From Aquabacterium sp. (GTDB taxonomy: Bacteria > Pseudomonadota > Gammaproteobacteria > Burkholderiales > Burkholderiaceae_C), in the NCBI RefSeq assembly GCF_021768455.1, contig NZ_JAIZVX010000014.1, forward strand, positions 1 through 41,654: 41,654 nucleotides of DNA. Reading direction: 5' to 3'. The notes beneath the pieces were generated by a model that did no database searches, was not told the origin of the DNA, and saw only the letters and a list, made by a program, of their open reading frames with translations. Below are positions 8,602-15,925 of the stretch, one piece after another. Both the position numbers and the translations under genes were made by a program. Position 1 is the stretch's first letter, and each line of letters starts with the position of its first letter.

Positions 8602-9426
8602 TCAGGCACACCAGGCGCGCCACTGCGCCAGCAGGTGATGGGAAAGCCCCCACAAGGCCAGGGCAGACAGGCACAGGCCTGACGCCCTCACCGCCCAGCG
8701 CGGGTCCAGCCAGGCTTGTGTGGCCTCCACAGAGGCTCGGGTCACGACGGGCGCAGCCCCCTCCTTGGCCAACCAGATGACAGGCGCCACGGTCGAGCCG
8801 ACAATGGGCCAGCTGCCGCGCGAGGCTGCGATCGCGTCTGCCGATGGCGCACGCCGTGCCCCAAGCCAGGCCAGGAGCGCAGGCGCCGCCCAGACACCCA
8901 CCGCGCCGGGCACTGCAAAGCAGGCCATGACCAACGCTCCCTCCCAGGCGCCAGGAGCCAGCACCGCCACCATCAACGCGGCATACAGCAGACCGCATGG
9001 CAATGCCGCCCAGACCATTCCCGCCAAAAGCGACAAGACCGGCATCCAAGCAGGGCCGAGCCGATCGCGAACAAGGTGTTGCGTGCGTGCGCGAATTCGG
9101 CGGTAAAGGGACTGCCCGGCGTGGTCCAGCGCTGCCGGCAGGCGGCCACGGGCCAGCAAAACCAACCCCAGCACCACGGCTGTGGCCTGCGCCAGAATCC
9201 AGAAAGGCTGCAACACCGCAACATGTCGCCCCCAGGAGGCCACCAGTGACGCACTGGCCGCCGCCACCGCGCCCAACAAGGCATACCCCAGGCAGCGCCC
9301 CAACAAGGCGAGCAGCGGCACCCCTCTGGGGAACGCCACGGCGCACGCACTCCCGCACATCGCCGCACAATGGGGCACACCACCCAAGCCCATGAGGAAG
9401 GCGGTGAGCATCAAGCCTGTCAGCAT
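8602..9426 (-). CDS. UreH/TauE-SafE-like polytopic membrane protein next to the cbb3 locus
   Basis: A 274-residue multi-pass inner-membrane protein of the DsbD_2/UreH-like group, often annotated as sulfite exporter TauE/SafE family. The N-terminal motif GLGGVPHCAAMCGSA matches the H-C-x3-C pattern of this group, and a second Cys-Pro segment LPCGLLYAAL is in the matching later helix. The Cys/His/Met-rich first helix suggests metal, probably copper, handling. Genes of this family commonly sit next to cco and hemN, as here (39 bases after hemN). The ATG at 9426 was preferred over an in-frame start 33 bases upstream because a GAAGGG ribosome binding site precedes it. A role in copper supply to cbb3 oxidase is inferred from context; sulfite export is not supported. 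Confidence 0.8.
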   Translation of the reverse strand: MLTGLMLTAFLMGLGGVPHCAAMCGSACAVAFPRGVPLLALLGRCLGYALLGAVAAASASLVASWGRHVAVLQPFWILAQATAVVLGLVLLARGRLPAALDHAGQSLYRRIRARTQHLVRDRLGPAWMPVLSLLAGMVWAALPCGLLYAALMVAVLAPGAWEGALVMACFAVPGAVGVWAAPALLAWLGARRAPSADAIAASRGSWPIVGSTVAPVIWLAKEGAAPVVTRASVEATQAWLDPRWAVRASGLCLSALALWGLSHHLLAQWRAWCA

Positions 9427-9465
9427 GGCCGGCCCTTCAGTGGCACGGCACACCCGCACGCATCG

Positions 9466-10890
9466 TCAAATGATGCGAGAAAAGCGCTCGACGGTTTTGT
9501 CTGCCTGCAGGTGACGGTCGAACACCATGGCGATCGCCCGCACGAAATACCACCCCAGGTCCGTGACCCGCACACCATCCGACTCCATCTGCACCAGCCC
9601 CGATTCCACGAACGGCTCCAGCAAGCGCAATTCCGTCTCGAAGTATTGCCTGAAATCGAGCAGATAAGAGAGTTCGATGGACTCGATGTCCACACGCCCC
9701 TGACACATGATCGCCATGATGACCGAGCGTCGGACCAGGTCGTCGCGGCTGAGCGTCAGACCGCGGACGATGGGCAACTCCCCCCGGCGCAGCGCGTCGT
9801 AGTACTCATCCAGGGTTTTGGCGTTCTGGCAGTAATGAGCCCCCACCCGACCAATGGACGAAACCCCCAGACCGATCAGGTCGCTGTCCGGATGGGTGCT
9901 GTAACCCTGGAAATTGCGGTGCAGGCGACCCTGGCGCTTGGCCAGCGCGAGGCTGTCCTTGTGCAGGGCGAAGTGGTCCATGCCGATGTAGTCATAGCCC
10001 TGCTCGCCGAATGTATTGATCGCGGCAGACAGCATCCCGATCTTGTCGGCCCCTGAAGGCAAGGCTTCGGCATCAATGCGGCGCTGAGGCTTGAAGCGTT
10101 GTGGCAGGTGAGCATAAGCGTACAGGGCAATCCGGTCGGGCTTGAGCGCCACAACCTGCGACAAGGTTCGCGCAAAGCTTTCCGAGGTCTGCTTGGGCAG
10201 ACCGTATATCAGGTCCATGTTGATCGAATCGAAGCCCTCCAGGCGAGCCTGCGCCATCAGCTCGGCGACCTGCGCGTAAGGCTGCACACGGTGCACGGCT
10301 TGCTGGACCTGCGGATCGAAGTCCTGCACACCAAAGCTCAGCCGGTTGAAACCCATGGCCGCCAAGCGCTTGAGACGCCCCGCATCGATGGTCCGGGGAT
10401 CGATTTCGATCGAGTACTCGCCGCCCGGCACAAAGCGGAAACTGGACTGCAGCGCGCCCAGCAACCATTCAAGCTCATCGTCACTCAGAAAAGTGGGGCT
10501 ACCGCCGCCCAGGTGCAACTGCGAGACCGCCTGACCACGACCGATTTGGGCCACGACCAGGTCGATTTCGGTGCGAAGCGCCTCAAGGTATTCCTTGGCG
10601 CGCTCGTGGTGCTTGGTGATCACCTTGTTGCACGCACAGTAATAGCAAACCGACTCGCAAAACGGCACATGCACATAGACCGACAGCGGTGTCGCCGCGC
10701 CCCCCATGGCCCCAGCCCCTTCGCCGCGCTGCGCCAAGGCCTGGACATAGTGCGTGGGCCCGAAAGCCTCAACAAAGCGGTCGGCCGTGGGGTAAGACGT
10801 GTACCGAGGTCCGGCCACGTCAAGCCGCGTCAGCACCTCCCGGGAAATCAGGGGGGCGGTGTGTTTGGAAATAAGGACCTGTTCGCTCAT
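9466..10890 (-). CDS. hemN: oxygen-independent coproporphyrinogen III oxidase
   Basis: Radical SAM enzyme of haem synthesis that decarboxylates coproporphyrinogen III without oxygen. The 474-residue protein has the HemN start block GPRYTSYPTADRF and the cluster motif C78-x3-C82-x2-C85-x-C87 (PFCESVCYYCACNK). It then has LHLGGGSPTFL, FGVQDFDPQVQ, NMDLIYGLPKQT and the HemN C-terminal domain. A short Gly/Ala-rich insertion lies at about residues 55-67. The ATG at 10890 fits the family better than a TTG 24 bases upstream. An FNR box centred 42 bases upstream would make the transcript nearly leaderless. Expression under low oxygen is inferred from the box and the neighbouring fnr and cco genes. 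Confidence 0.94.
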   Translation of the reverse strand: MSEQVLISKHTAPLISREVLTRLDVAGPRYTSYPTADRFVEAFGPTHYVQALAQRGEGAGAMGGAATPLSVYVHVPFCESVCYYCACNKVITKHHERAKEYLEALRTEIDLVVAQIGRGQAVSQLHLGGGSPTFLSDDELEWLLGALQSSFRFVPGGEYSIEIDPRTIDAGRLKRLAAMGFNRLSFGVQDFDPQVQQAVHRVQPYAQVAELMAQARLEGFDSINMDLIYGLPKQTSESFARTLSQVVALKPDRIALYAYAHLPQRFKPQRRIDAEALPSGADKIGMLSAAINTFGEQGYDYIGMDHFALHKDSLALAKRQGRLHRNFQGYSTHPDSDLIGLGVSSIGRVGAHYCQNAKTLDEYYDALRRGELPIVRGLTLSRDDLVRRSVIMAIMCQGRVDIESIELSYLLDFRQYFETELRLLEPFVESGLVQMESDGVRVTDLGWYFVRAIAMVFDRHLQADKTVERFSRII

Positions 10891-10925
10891 ACGCGAGGAC
10901 TGTGCCAAACTCAAGGCCAGAAGGG

Positions 10926-10966
10926 TTGACGAAGCTCAAGGTCGAGTTCGGGGAAGGGGCAACAAT
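10926..10966. promoter_or_regulatory. FNR box in the divergent hemN/fnr promoter region
   Basis: The 14-bp site at 10926-10939 is TTGA-CGAAGC-TCAA, matching the outer half sites of the FNR consensus TTGAT-N4-ATCAA but not its inner T and A. On the plus strand, AACAAT at 10961-10966 lies where a class II -10 element is expected, with a start point near 10974 and the fnr ATG at 10989. On the minus strand CACAGT is at the mirrored position for hemN. One site may thus serve both genes. Confidence 0.7.
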
Positions 10967-10988
10967 TGGGGCAGTTTTGAGGCCCCTC

Positions 10989-11807
10989 ATGTTGAACACC
11001 ACCATTCCCATCCTGGATCAGGCTGTTGCCGACGCTGCCCCTCGCCCCGCTTCACAACGAAGCTCTTCCGACGCCGCGTCCCCCTGCTCCATGAAATACG
11101 AAGCTTTCAAAGTCGCATGCTCCAGCTGCAACCTGCGGGAGTTGTGTCTGCCTGTGGGCTTGTCACAGCCACAGCTCTCTCACCTGGACTCGCTGGTGGC
11201 CACCCGCAAGGCCGTGAAACGCGGCGATGCGCTCTTTCACACAGGGGATCCGTTCCGCTCGGTCTACGCCGTGCGAACCGGTTTTTTCAAGACACGCGTG
11301 TCTTCTGAAGATGGCCGCGACCAGGTGACCGGCTTTCAGATGGCTGGGGAGTTGCTGGGCCTCGACGGCATCAGCACAGACCGCCACGCATGCGATGCCA
11401 TTGCCCTGGAGGATTCCCAGGTCTGCGTGATCCCCTACGCGCAACTGGAAGACCTTTCCCGCGAGTTCTCTGACCTGCAGCACCAGTTTCACAAGATCAT
11501 GAGTCGCGAGATCGTGCGCGACCATGGCGTGATGCTGCTGCTGGGCAGCATGCGTGCCGAAGAACGCCTTGCGGCCTTCCTGCTGAACCTCACCCAACGA
11601 CTGCATGCACGCGGTTTCTCCGCCTCGGCCCTGGTTCTCCGCATGACCCGGGAAGAAATCGGAAGCTACCTCGGCCTGAAGCTTGAAACGGTCAGCCGCA
11701 CCTTCTCCAAATTCCAAGACGAAGGTCTGTTGGAGGTCAAGCAGCGCGACATTCGCATCACCGACGAAGCCGGATTACGTGCATTGGTCAACAGCGTTCG
11801 CTGCTGA
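10989..11807 (+). CDS. fnr: FNR-type oxygen-sensing transcription regulator (Crp/Fnr family)
   Basis: A 272-residue Crp/Fnr regulator. It has the N-terminal Cys cluster C44-x2-C47-x5-C53 (ACSSCNLRELCLPVGL) plus Cys146 in EDSQVCVIP, equivalent to the four ligands of the oxygen-labile [4Fe-4S] cluster of E. coli FNR. A cyclic-nucleotide-type beta barrel and dimer helix follow. The helix-turn-helix is LRMTREEIGSYLGLKLETVS with recognition residues Glu233, Ser236 and Arg237, as in FNR, so it should read TTGAT-type half sites. The ATG at 10989 fits the predicted promoter and has GAGG upstream; an ATG at 11091 would also keep all cysteines. It probably regulates itself, hemN and the cco genes through the boxes reported here. 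The family name Fnr/Anr/Btr varies between species. Confidence 0.93.
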   Translation: MLNTTIPILDQAVADAAPRPASQRSSSDAASPCSMKYEAFKVACSSCNLRELCLPVGLSQPQLSHLDSLVATRKAVKRGDALFHTGDPFRSVYAVRTGFFKTRVSSEDGRDQVTGFQMAGELLGLDGISTDRHACDAIALEDSQVCVIPYAQLEDLSREFSDLQHQFHKIMSREIVRDHGVMLLLGSMRAEERLAAFLLNLTQRLHARGFSASALVLRMTREEIGSYLGLKLETVSRTFSKFQDEGLLEVKQRDIRITDEAGLRALVNSVRC

Positions 11808-11834
11808 CACACACACAAGCCAACACCATCGCCC

Positions 11835-11859
11835 AAACCCGCTTCACAGCGGGTTTTTT
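11835..11859 (+). terminator. Rho-independent terminator of fnr
   Basis: Perfect 8-bp stem AAACCCGC / GCGGGTTT with a 6-base loop and a run of six T, 27 bases past the fnr stop. It lies between convergent fnr and the 96-residue membrane protein gene; the plus-strand T run makes it mainly the fnr terminator. Confidence 0.9.
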
Positions 11860-11881
11860 CTTGCCGAACGCGTGCGATGCT

Positions 11882-12172
11882 TCAGGCTTGATGGTGCAGG
11901 TGGTGGCGCCGCGCCGCGTGGCGCCGCACACGACTGTGGTCAGCCTGGTCTGGCCCACTCGCCATCATCCAGTGCGAAAGGCCCGAGGCCACCGCCACCA
12001 GCGCCCAGAAAATCAGGAAAGCCAGGCTGTAGACCGTTTGCCGGTCTGGCTGCCAGGAACCCGTGTGGAGCAAGCTGGGGTCGATCCAGGAAAAGACCAC
12101 CATCTCGATCACGCCAGCAATGAGGAACGCTGGCCAAAGGATCTGTGCCGTATGGAGCATGCGTTGTGCCAT
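11882..12172 (-). CDS. small two-helix membrane protein at the end of the cco block
   Basis: A 96-residue protein not recognised as a named family. Two hydrophobic segments are visible: LWPAFLIAGVIEMVVFSWI near residues 13-31 and VYSLAFLIFWALVAVASGL near 48-66. The tail is rich in His and Arg (RVRRHAARRHHLHHQA) and should be cytoplasmic if the loop carrying IDPSLLHTGSWQPD is periplasmic. The ATG at 12172 has a GGGAGA ribosome binding site. It is the last gene of the minus-strand cco run, 109 bases after ccoH, and converges on fnr. Placement suggests a role with the oxidase or its assembly, but this is context only. The His-rich tail could bind metal. Confidence 0.7.
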   Translation of the reverse strand: MAQRMLHTAQILWPAFLIAGVIEMVVFSWIDPSLLHTGSWQPDRQTVYSLAFLIFWALVAVASGLSHWMMASGPDQADHSRVRRHAARRHHLHHQA

Positions 12173-12281
12173 CTGTGTCTCCCAAAAAGGAAATCGGACA
12201 ACTGGAGACATATTCCTCTCAGCAGCCCATGATGGCCCCAGGACAAACCCTGGAAAACGGGTTTCCCCCGGGCAAAACGAC

Positions 12282-12542
12282 TCAGCGCTCGGCAGGCTCG
12301 TTCTTCTCTGCGGCGTGGTTGCGCCCTTGCAAGGCAGGCTTTTCGGAGGGACTCAAGACCTGGTCCTTGGTCGTATCGAGCACCGGGTCGACGTTCTTGA
12401 TCGCGATGCCAGCAGTGGCGATGGCCGCGACAACGACGATGGCAGGCCCGGCGATCACCATCCAAACGATGGGCAGACGCCACCAGGGGGTTTGCTCCGG
12501 CGTGGCAGGGTTGTGGCGATCGGTACCGGATGCGTTGGACAT
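12282..12542 (-). CDS. ccoH: short CcoH/FixH-like membrane protein
   Basis: An 86-residue protein with one membrane segment (IVWMVIAGPAIVVVAAIATAG) preceded by the Trp/Pro-rich WWRLPIVW and followed by NVDPVLDTTKDQV. This pattern matches the N-terminal part of FixH/CcoH, which takes part in late assembly of cbb3 oxidase and binds CcoNO. Typical FixH proteins run on to about 150-170 residues with a periplasmic domain. Here the protein ends soon after the helix with a charged tail. It follows ccoG directly (23 bases), the usual FixH place. The name is supported by position and the helix region only; it could be a reduced CcoH or a distinct subfamily. Confidence 0.7.
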   Translation of the reverse strand: MSNASGTDRHNPATPEQTPWWRLPIVWMVIAGPAIVVVAAIATAGIAIKNVDPVLDTTKDQVLSPSEKPALQGRNHAAEKNEPAER

Positions 12543-12565
12543 GATGGATTCCTCTAGGCCTGCGC

Positions 12566-14050
12566 TCAGCGCGGCACCATGAAAGTGGTTTGTTCGCGAA
12601 CGTCGACCTGGGCTCGATCGGCCTGGCGCAACTGTTCGACAAGGATCGTGACCTGGGCGGCACCGGCTCCCATGCGTGCGGCCACCTCTGGGGGAATGCG
12701 CACAGAAACAGGCACCCAACGAGCCTCGGCCGGGCCCAGCAAGATGTCTTCACCACCTTTGACCGAAGCCTGGGAAAGTGACTCGACACCCACCCGGTAG
12801 CGCTGCACCTGCTCGCTGGCGTTCATCAACTGTACGCGGTAAACGTTTTCGACGTAACCGTCTTCCACCACGCGGGCCAAGGCGCCGCGGTCGCGCACGA
12901 TGTCGACGCGGAAGGGCGGACGGGAGTAAAGGCTGACCAAGAAACTGCCAACGACCAGCATGAAGATGGCCGAATAAACCAGCACACGGGGCCGCTTCAC
13001 ACGAGCCCACATTTCGCTGCGCCCCCAGCCCTTTTCCATGGCGTTTTGCGTGGCGTAGCGAATCAGGCCACGGGGCGTACCCATCTTGTCCATGACCTCG
13101 TCGCACACATCGATGCAAGCGGCGCAACCAATGCATTCGTATTGCAGTCCCTTGCGGATGTCGATGCCCGTGGGGCACACCTGAACGCAAAGGGTGCAGT
13201 CCACGCAGTCCCCCTTGCCCAGGGCCTTGGCGTCGGCCTTGCGGGAACGGGAACCACGTGGCTCACCACGCTTTTCGTCGTAACTGATGATCAGCGTGTC
13301 GCGGTCGAACATGGCGCTCTGGAAGCGCGCATAGGGGCACATGTACTTGCAGACCTGCTCACGCATGAAGCCGGCATTCCCGTAGGTCGCAAATCCGTAG
13401 AACAGCACCCAGAAAATCTCCCAGGGGCCCATGCCCAGGGTGACGACCTCCTCACCCAACACACGGATCGGCGTGAAGTAGCCCACGAAGGTGTAGCCCG
13501 TCCAGAGTGCCAGCGCGATCCAGACGGCATGCTTGGCGACCTTGCGACCGATCTTGTCGACCGTCCAGGGCGACTTGTCCATCTTCATGCGCTTGGCCCG
13601 TGCACCTTCGATCTTGTTCTCGATCCACATGAACATCTCGGTGTAGACCGACTGCGGGCAGGCATAGCCGCACCAGAGACGCCCCGCCACCGTGGTGAAC
13701 AGAAACAGGCCGTAGGCCGAGATCACCAAGAGCGCCGTGAGGTATATGAAGTCCTGCGGATAGAGGACCAGGTTGAACATGTAAAACCGACGGGTGGTCA
13801 AGTCAAACAGCACGGCCTGTCGATCGTTCCAGCTGAGCCAGGGGGTCCCGTAGAACACGATCTGGGTGAGCCACACCATGACCCAGCGCCAGTTGGTGAA
13901 CCAGCCCTGCACTTCACGGGCGTAAATCTTTTCGGACTTCTTGTACAGCGACACCATTTCTTCACGCGCGCTGCCGACCTGACCTTCGGCCTGGATGGGG
14001 ATGACGCGCTTGGGTGCGGCAGGAGGTGTGGGGGTTGTGGTGTCGGTCAT
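12566..14050 (-). CDS. ccoG: cbb3 oxidase accessory protein CcoG (FixG/RdxA-like)
   Basis: A 494-residue membrane-bound iron-sulfur protein required for or helping copper delivery to cbb3 oxidase; CcoG has been described as a Cu(II) reductase. N-terminal transmembrane segments include FDLTTRRFYMFNLVLYPQDF and the NapH-like block CGYACPQSVYTEMFMWIE. The ferredoxin region CVDCTLCVQVCPTGIDIRKG and YECIGCAACIDVCDEVMDKM provides ligands for two [4Fe-4S] clusters. An Ig-like periplasmic C-terminal domain with YRVQLMNASEQVQRY follows. The ATG at 14050 was taken over one 33 bases upstream. There is no clear Shine-Dalgarno; the bases before the ATG take part in an inverted repeat that could control translation. 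Confidence 0.94.
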   Translation of the reverse strand: MTDTTTPTPPAAPKRVIPIQAEGQVGSAREEMVSLYKKSEKIYAREVQGWFTNWRWVMVWLTQIVFYGTPWLSWNDRQAVLFDLTTRRFYMFNLVLYPQDFIYLTALLVISAYGLFLFTTVAGRLWCGYACPQSVYTEMFMWIENKIEGARAKRMKMDKSPWTVDKIGRKVAKHAVWIALALWTGYTFVGYFTPIRVLGEEVVTLGMGPWEIFWVLFYGFATYGNAGFMREQVCKYMCPYARFQSAMFDRDTLIISYDEKRGEPRGSRSRKADAKALGKGDCVDCTLCVQVCPTGIDIRKGLQYECIGCAACIDVCDEVMDKMGTPRGLIRYATQNAMEKGWGRSEMWARVKRPRVLVYSAIFMLVVGSFLVSLYSRPPFRVDIVRDRGALARVVEDGYVENVYRVQLMNASEQVQRYRVGVESLSQASVKGGEDILLGPAEARWVPVSVRIPPEVAARMGAGAAQVTILVEQLRQADRAQVDVREQTTFMVPR

Positions 14051-14052
14051 GG

Positions 14053-14118
14053 GGATCACAAAGAGAATCGGCAGAGGGGACACATGCCGTGAAGCATTGT
14101 GATCCTTCCTCTGCCGAT
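14053..14118 (-). promoter_or_regulatory. interlocked inverted repeats in the ccoP-ccoG intergenic region
   Basis: Two pairs of arms alternate. GGATCACAA (14053-14061) pairs with TTGTGATCC (14097-14105), and ATCGGCAGAGG (14067-14077) pairs with CCTCTGCCGAT (14108-14118). Because they interleave, an RNA can form one stem or the other, or a pseudoknot. The first pair ends 2 bases before the ccoG ATG and would cover its ribosome binding region. The second, followed on the minus strand by TCTCTTTG, resembles a terminator or processing stem after ccoP. Confidence 0.65.
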
Positions 14119-14178
14119 GGGTGTGTCCGAGATCAAGTGGGGGCCGATTGACCCGCCACCTGCTGGAACGCTCTTGTT

Positions 14179-15114
14179 TTACTTGGCGTCAGCGGTCTGA
14201 ACCGGATGCGAGAGGCTCCACACATAGGAGGCCACCACCTTGATCTGGTCGGCAGACAGGCGTGCGTCCTGCGCGGGCATCACGTTCAATTTGCCCTTGT
14301 TCACCATGTTGATGATGGCCTCTTCACCCCAGCCATGCAGCCAGATCTTGTCCGACAGGTTCGGGGCACCAATCGCCTGGTTGCCCTTGCCATCGGCACC
14401 GTGACATGCCGCGCAAACCTGCTTGAACTTGGGCTTGCCCAGTTCGGCCAGGATGGAGTTGTGGCCGCTGCCAGACAGGCTCAGAACGTAGTTGGCCACT
14501 TGGCGAACTTCTTCCGGCGTGCCAACGGCGGGGGCCATCACGGGCATCTGACCACGACGACCATGGGTGATGGTCTCGACGATCTTATCGGGCGAGCCGC
14601 CATGGATCCAGTCGTTGTCGGTCAGGTTGGGGAAGCCCTTGGCGCCGTGGGCGTCGGAGCCATGGCAGGCCGCGCAGTTGTTCAGGAACAGGCGCTCGCC
14701 GATGGCATGGGCCTTCGGGTCACGGGCCAGGTCTTCGATGGAGGCGTTCTTGAACGCCGCGAAGATCTTGTCCTGCTCTGCCTTGGCCTTGGTCATTTCG
14801 GCTTCCAGCTGACCGGTTTGCGACCAGTTCAGCTTGCCCTTGTAATCGCCCAGACCGGGGTACAGGGCAAAGTAGGCGACGGCAAACACCAGGGTGATGA
14901 TGAACAGCATCAGCCACCAGCGAGGCAGGGGGTTGTTGAGTTCACGCAGGTCACCATCCCAGACGTGGCCGGTGGTCTTGTCGACCTGGCCGCTGGCATC
15001 GTAGACCACCTTGTGCTTGGCCGCGCCGATGAGGACAAAGGCGCAATAGACCAGGCCGAAAACCACGATCGCGATGACGTACCACGACCATGCGCTGCTA
15101 ATGAAGTCGCTCAT
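14179..15114 (-). CDS. ccoP: cbb3 oxidase subunit III, dihaem cytochrome c CcoP
   Basis: Membrane-anchored dihaem c subunit of cbb3 oxidase, 311 residues, passing electrons from soluble cytochrome c to CcoO/CcoN. Two transmembrane helices are visible near the N-terminus (WSWYVIAIVVFGLVYCAFVL and LPRWWLMLFIITLVFAVAYF), with HVWDGDLRELNNPLPRWW between them. Two CxxCH haem sites follow, CAACHGSDAHG and CAACHGADGKG. The ATG at 15114 is preceded by GGAGG at good spacing, which decides against an ATG 18 bases upstream. It lies 14 bases after ccoQ. Confidence 0.96.
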   Translation of the reverse strand: MSDFISSAWSWYVIAIVVFGLVYCAFVLIGAAKHKVVYDASGQVDKTTGHVWDGDLRELNNPLPRWWLMLFIITLVFAVAYFALYPGLGDYKGKLNWSQTGQLEAEMTKAKAEQDKIFAAFKNASIEDLARDPKAHAIGERLFLNNCAACHGSDAHGAKGFPNLTDNDWIHGGSPDKIVETITHGRRGQMPVMAPAVGTPEEVRQVANYVLSLSGSGHNSILAELGKPKFKQVCAACHGADGKGNQAIGAPNLSDKIWLHGWGEEAIINMVNKGKLNVMPAQDARLSADQIKVVASYVWSLSHPVQTADAK

Positions 15115-15128
15115 GTCTGAGCCTCCAA

Positions 15129-15266
15129 TCAATCTTCTGCAAGAGGCAGACGGGCCGCCTCTTCAAACTGGGACTTGTTGCGGCGCGAGAACGCCCACGC
15201 TGCGATGCCCACGAAAACGCACAGGCATGCCACCGTGAAGATGCTTCTCAAGACGATGACGTCCAT
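15129..15266 (-). CDS. ccoQ: cbb3 oxidase small subunit IV CcoQ
   Basis: A small gene of 45 residues between ccoO and ccoP. The translation begins MDVIVLRSIFTVACLCVF and ends RLPLAED: one transmembrane helix (residues about 5-26), then FSRRNKSQFEEAARLPL. This juxtamembrane basic patch and acidic tail are the known pattern of CcoQ/FixQ, which stabilises the complex. GGAG lies 8 bases before the ATG. The stop comes 14 bases before the ccoP start, and the ccoO stop is 12 bases upstream, so this is translation within the ccoNOQP transcript. Confidence 0.9.
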   Translation of the reverse strand: MDVIVLRSIFTVACLCVFVGIAAWAFSRRNKSQFEEAARLPLAED

Positions 15267-15278
15267 GTGCGTCGCTCC

Positions 15279-15908
15279 TTATTTCACTGCGGTGCCAAGC
15301 ACCTGCAGGTAGGCGATCACCGCCTCGATTTCGGTCTTGTCCTTGGTTTCCTCGGACGCGGCCTTGATCTCGGCATCGGTGTAGGGCACACCCACCTTGC
15401 GAAGGGCTTCCATGCGAGGCGCCAGACCAGCCGAATCCACCTTGTTCTCGAGCAGCCAAGGATAGGCAGGCATGTTCGACTCGGGAACCACGTCACGCGG
15501 GTTGTTCAGGTGCGCGCGGTGCCATTCGTCGGAGTACTTGCCACCAACACGGTGCAGGTCGGGACCGGTGCGCTTGGAGCCCCACTGGAAGGGGTGGTCG
15601 TACACGAACTCACCCGCCATCGAGTAGTGCCCGTAGCGCAGGGTCTCAGCGCGGAAGGGGCGGATCATCTGCGAATGGCAGCCGTAGCAGCCCTCACGCA
15701 GGTAGATGTCGCGACCAGCCAGCTGCAGCGGGGTGTAGGGCTTGAGACCCGCGACCGCCTCGGTCGTGCTGTGCTGGAAGAACAGGGGAACGATTTCGAC
15801 CAGGGCACCGAAGGCCACGACGATCAGCGTGAGCACGATCATCAGGGTGTTGCTGGTTTCGATGCGTTCGTGGGAGAAGGTCTCGACCTTGTGGTTGTTG
15901 TCAGCCAT
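15279..15908 (-). CDS. ccoO: cbb3 oxidase subunit II, monohaem cytochrome c CcoO
   Basis: A 209-residue membrane-anchored cytochrome c of cbb3 oxidase. One N-terminal transmembrane helix ([20 protein letters not shown]) is followed by the haem-binding site [15 protein letters not shown] and the conserved blocks [27 protein letters not shown] and [15 protein letters not shown]. The ATG at 15908 has AAGGA upstream and lies 17 bases after ccoN. Length and motifs are standard. It receives electrons from CcoP and passes them to CcoN. Confidence 0.96.
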   Translation of the reverse strand: MADNNHKVETFSHERIETSNTLMIVLTLIVVAFGALVEIVPLFFQHSTTEAVAGLKPYTPLQLAGRDIYLREGCYGCHSQMIRPFRAETLRYGHYSMAGEFVYDHPFQWGSKRTGPDLHRVGGKYSDEWHRAHLNNPRDVVPESNMPAYPWLLENKVDSAGLAPRMEALRKVGVPYTDAEIKAASEETKDKTEIEAVIAYLQVLGTAVK

Positions 15909-15925
15909 GTTGTTTTCCTTTTTGA

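Noticed and set aside
10902-10988. Longer N-terminus of the FNR-type protein from a GTG at 10902
   Set aside because: It would place the FNR box and -10 element inside the coding region and has no counterpart in the family.
12245-12264. AAACCC/GGGTTT hairpin after ccoH as a terminator
   Set aside because: No T tract follows on the minus strand, and the next gene is on the same strand.
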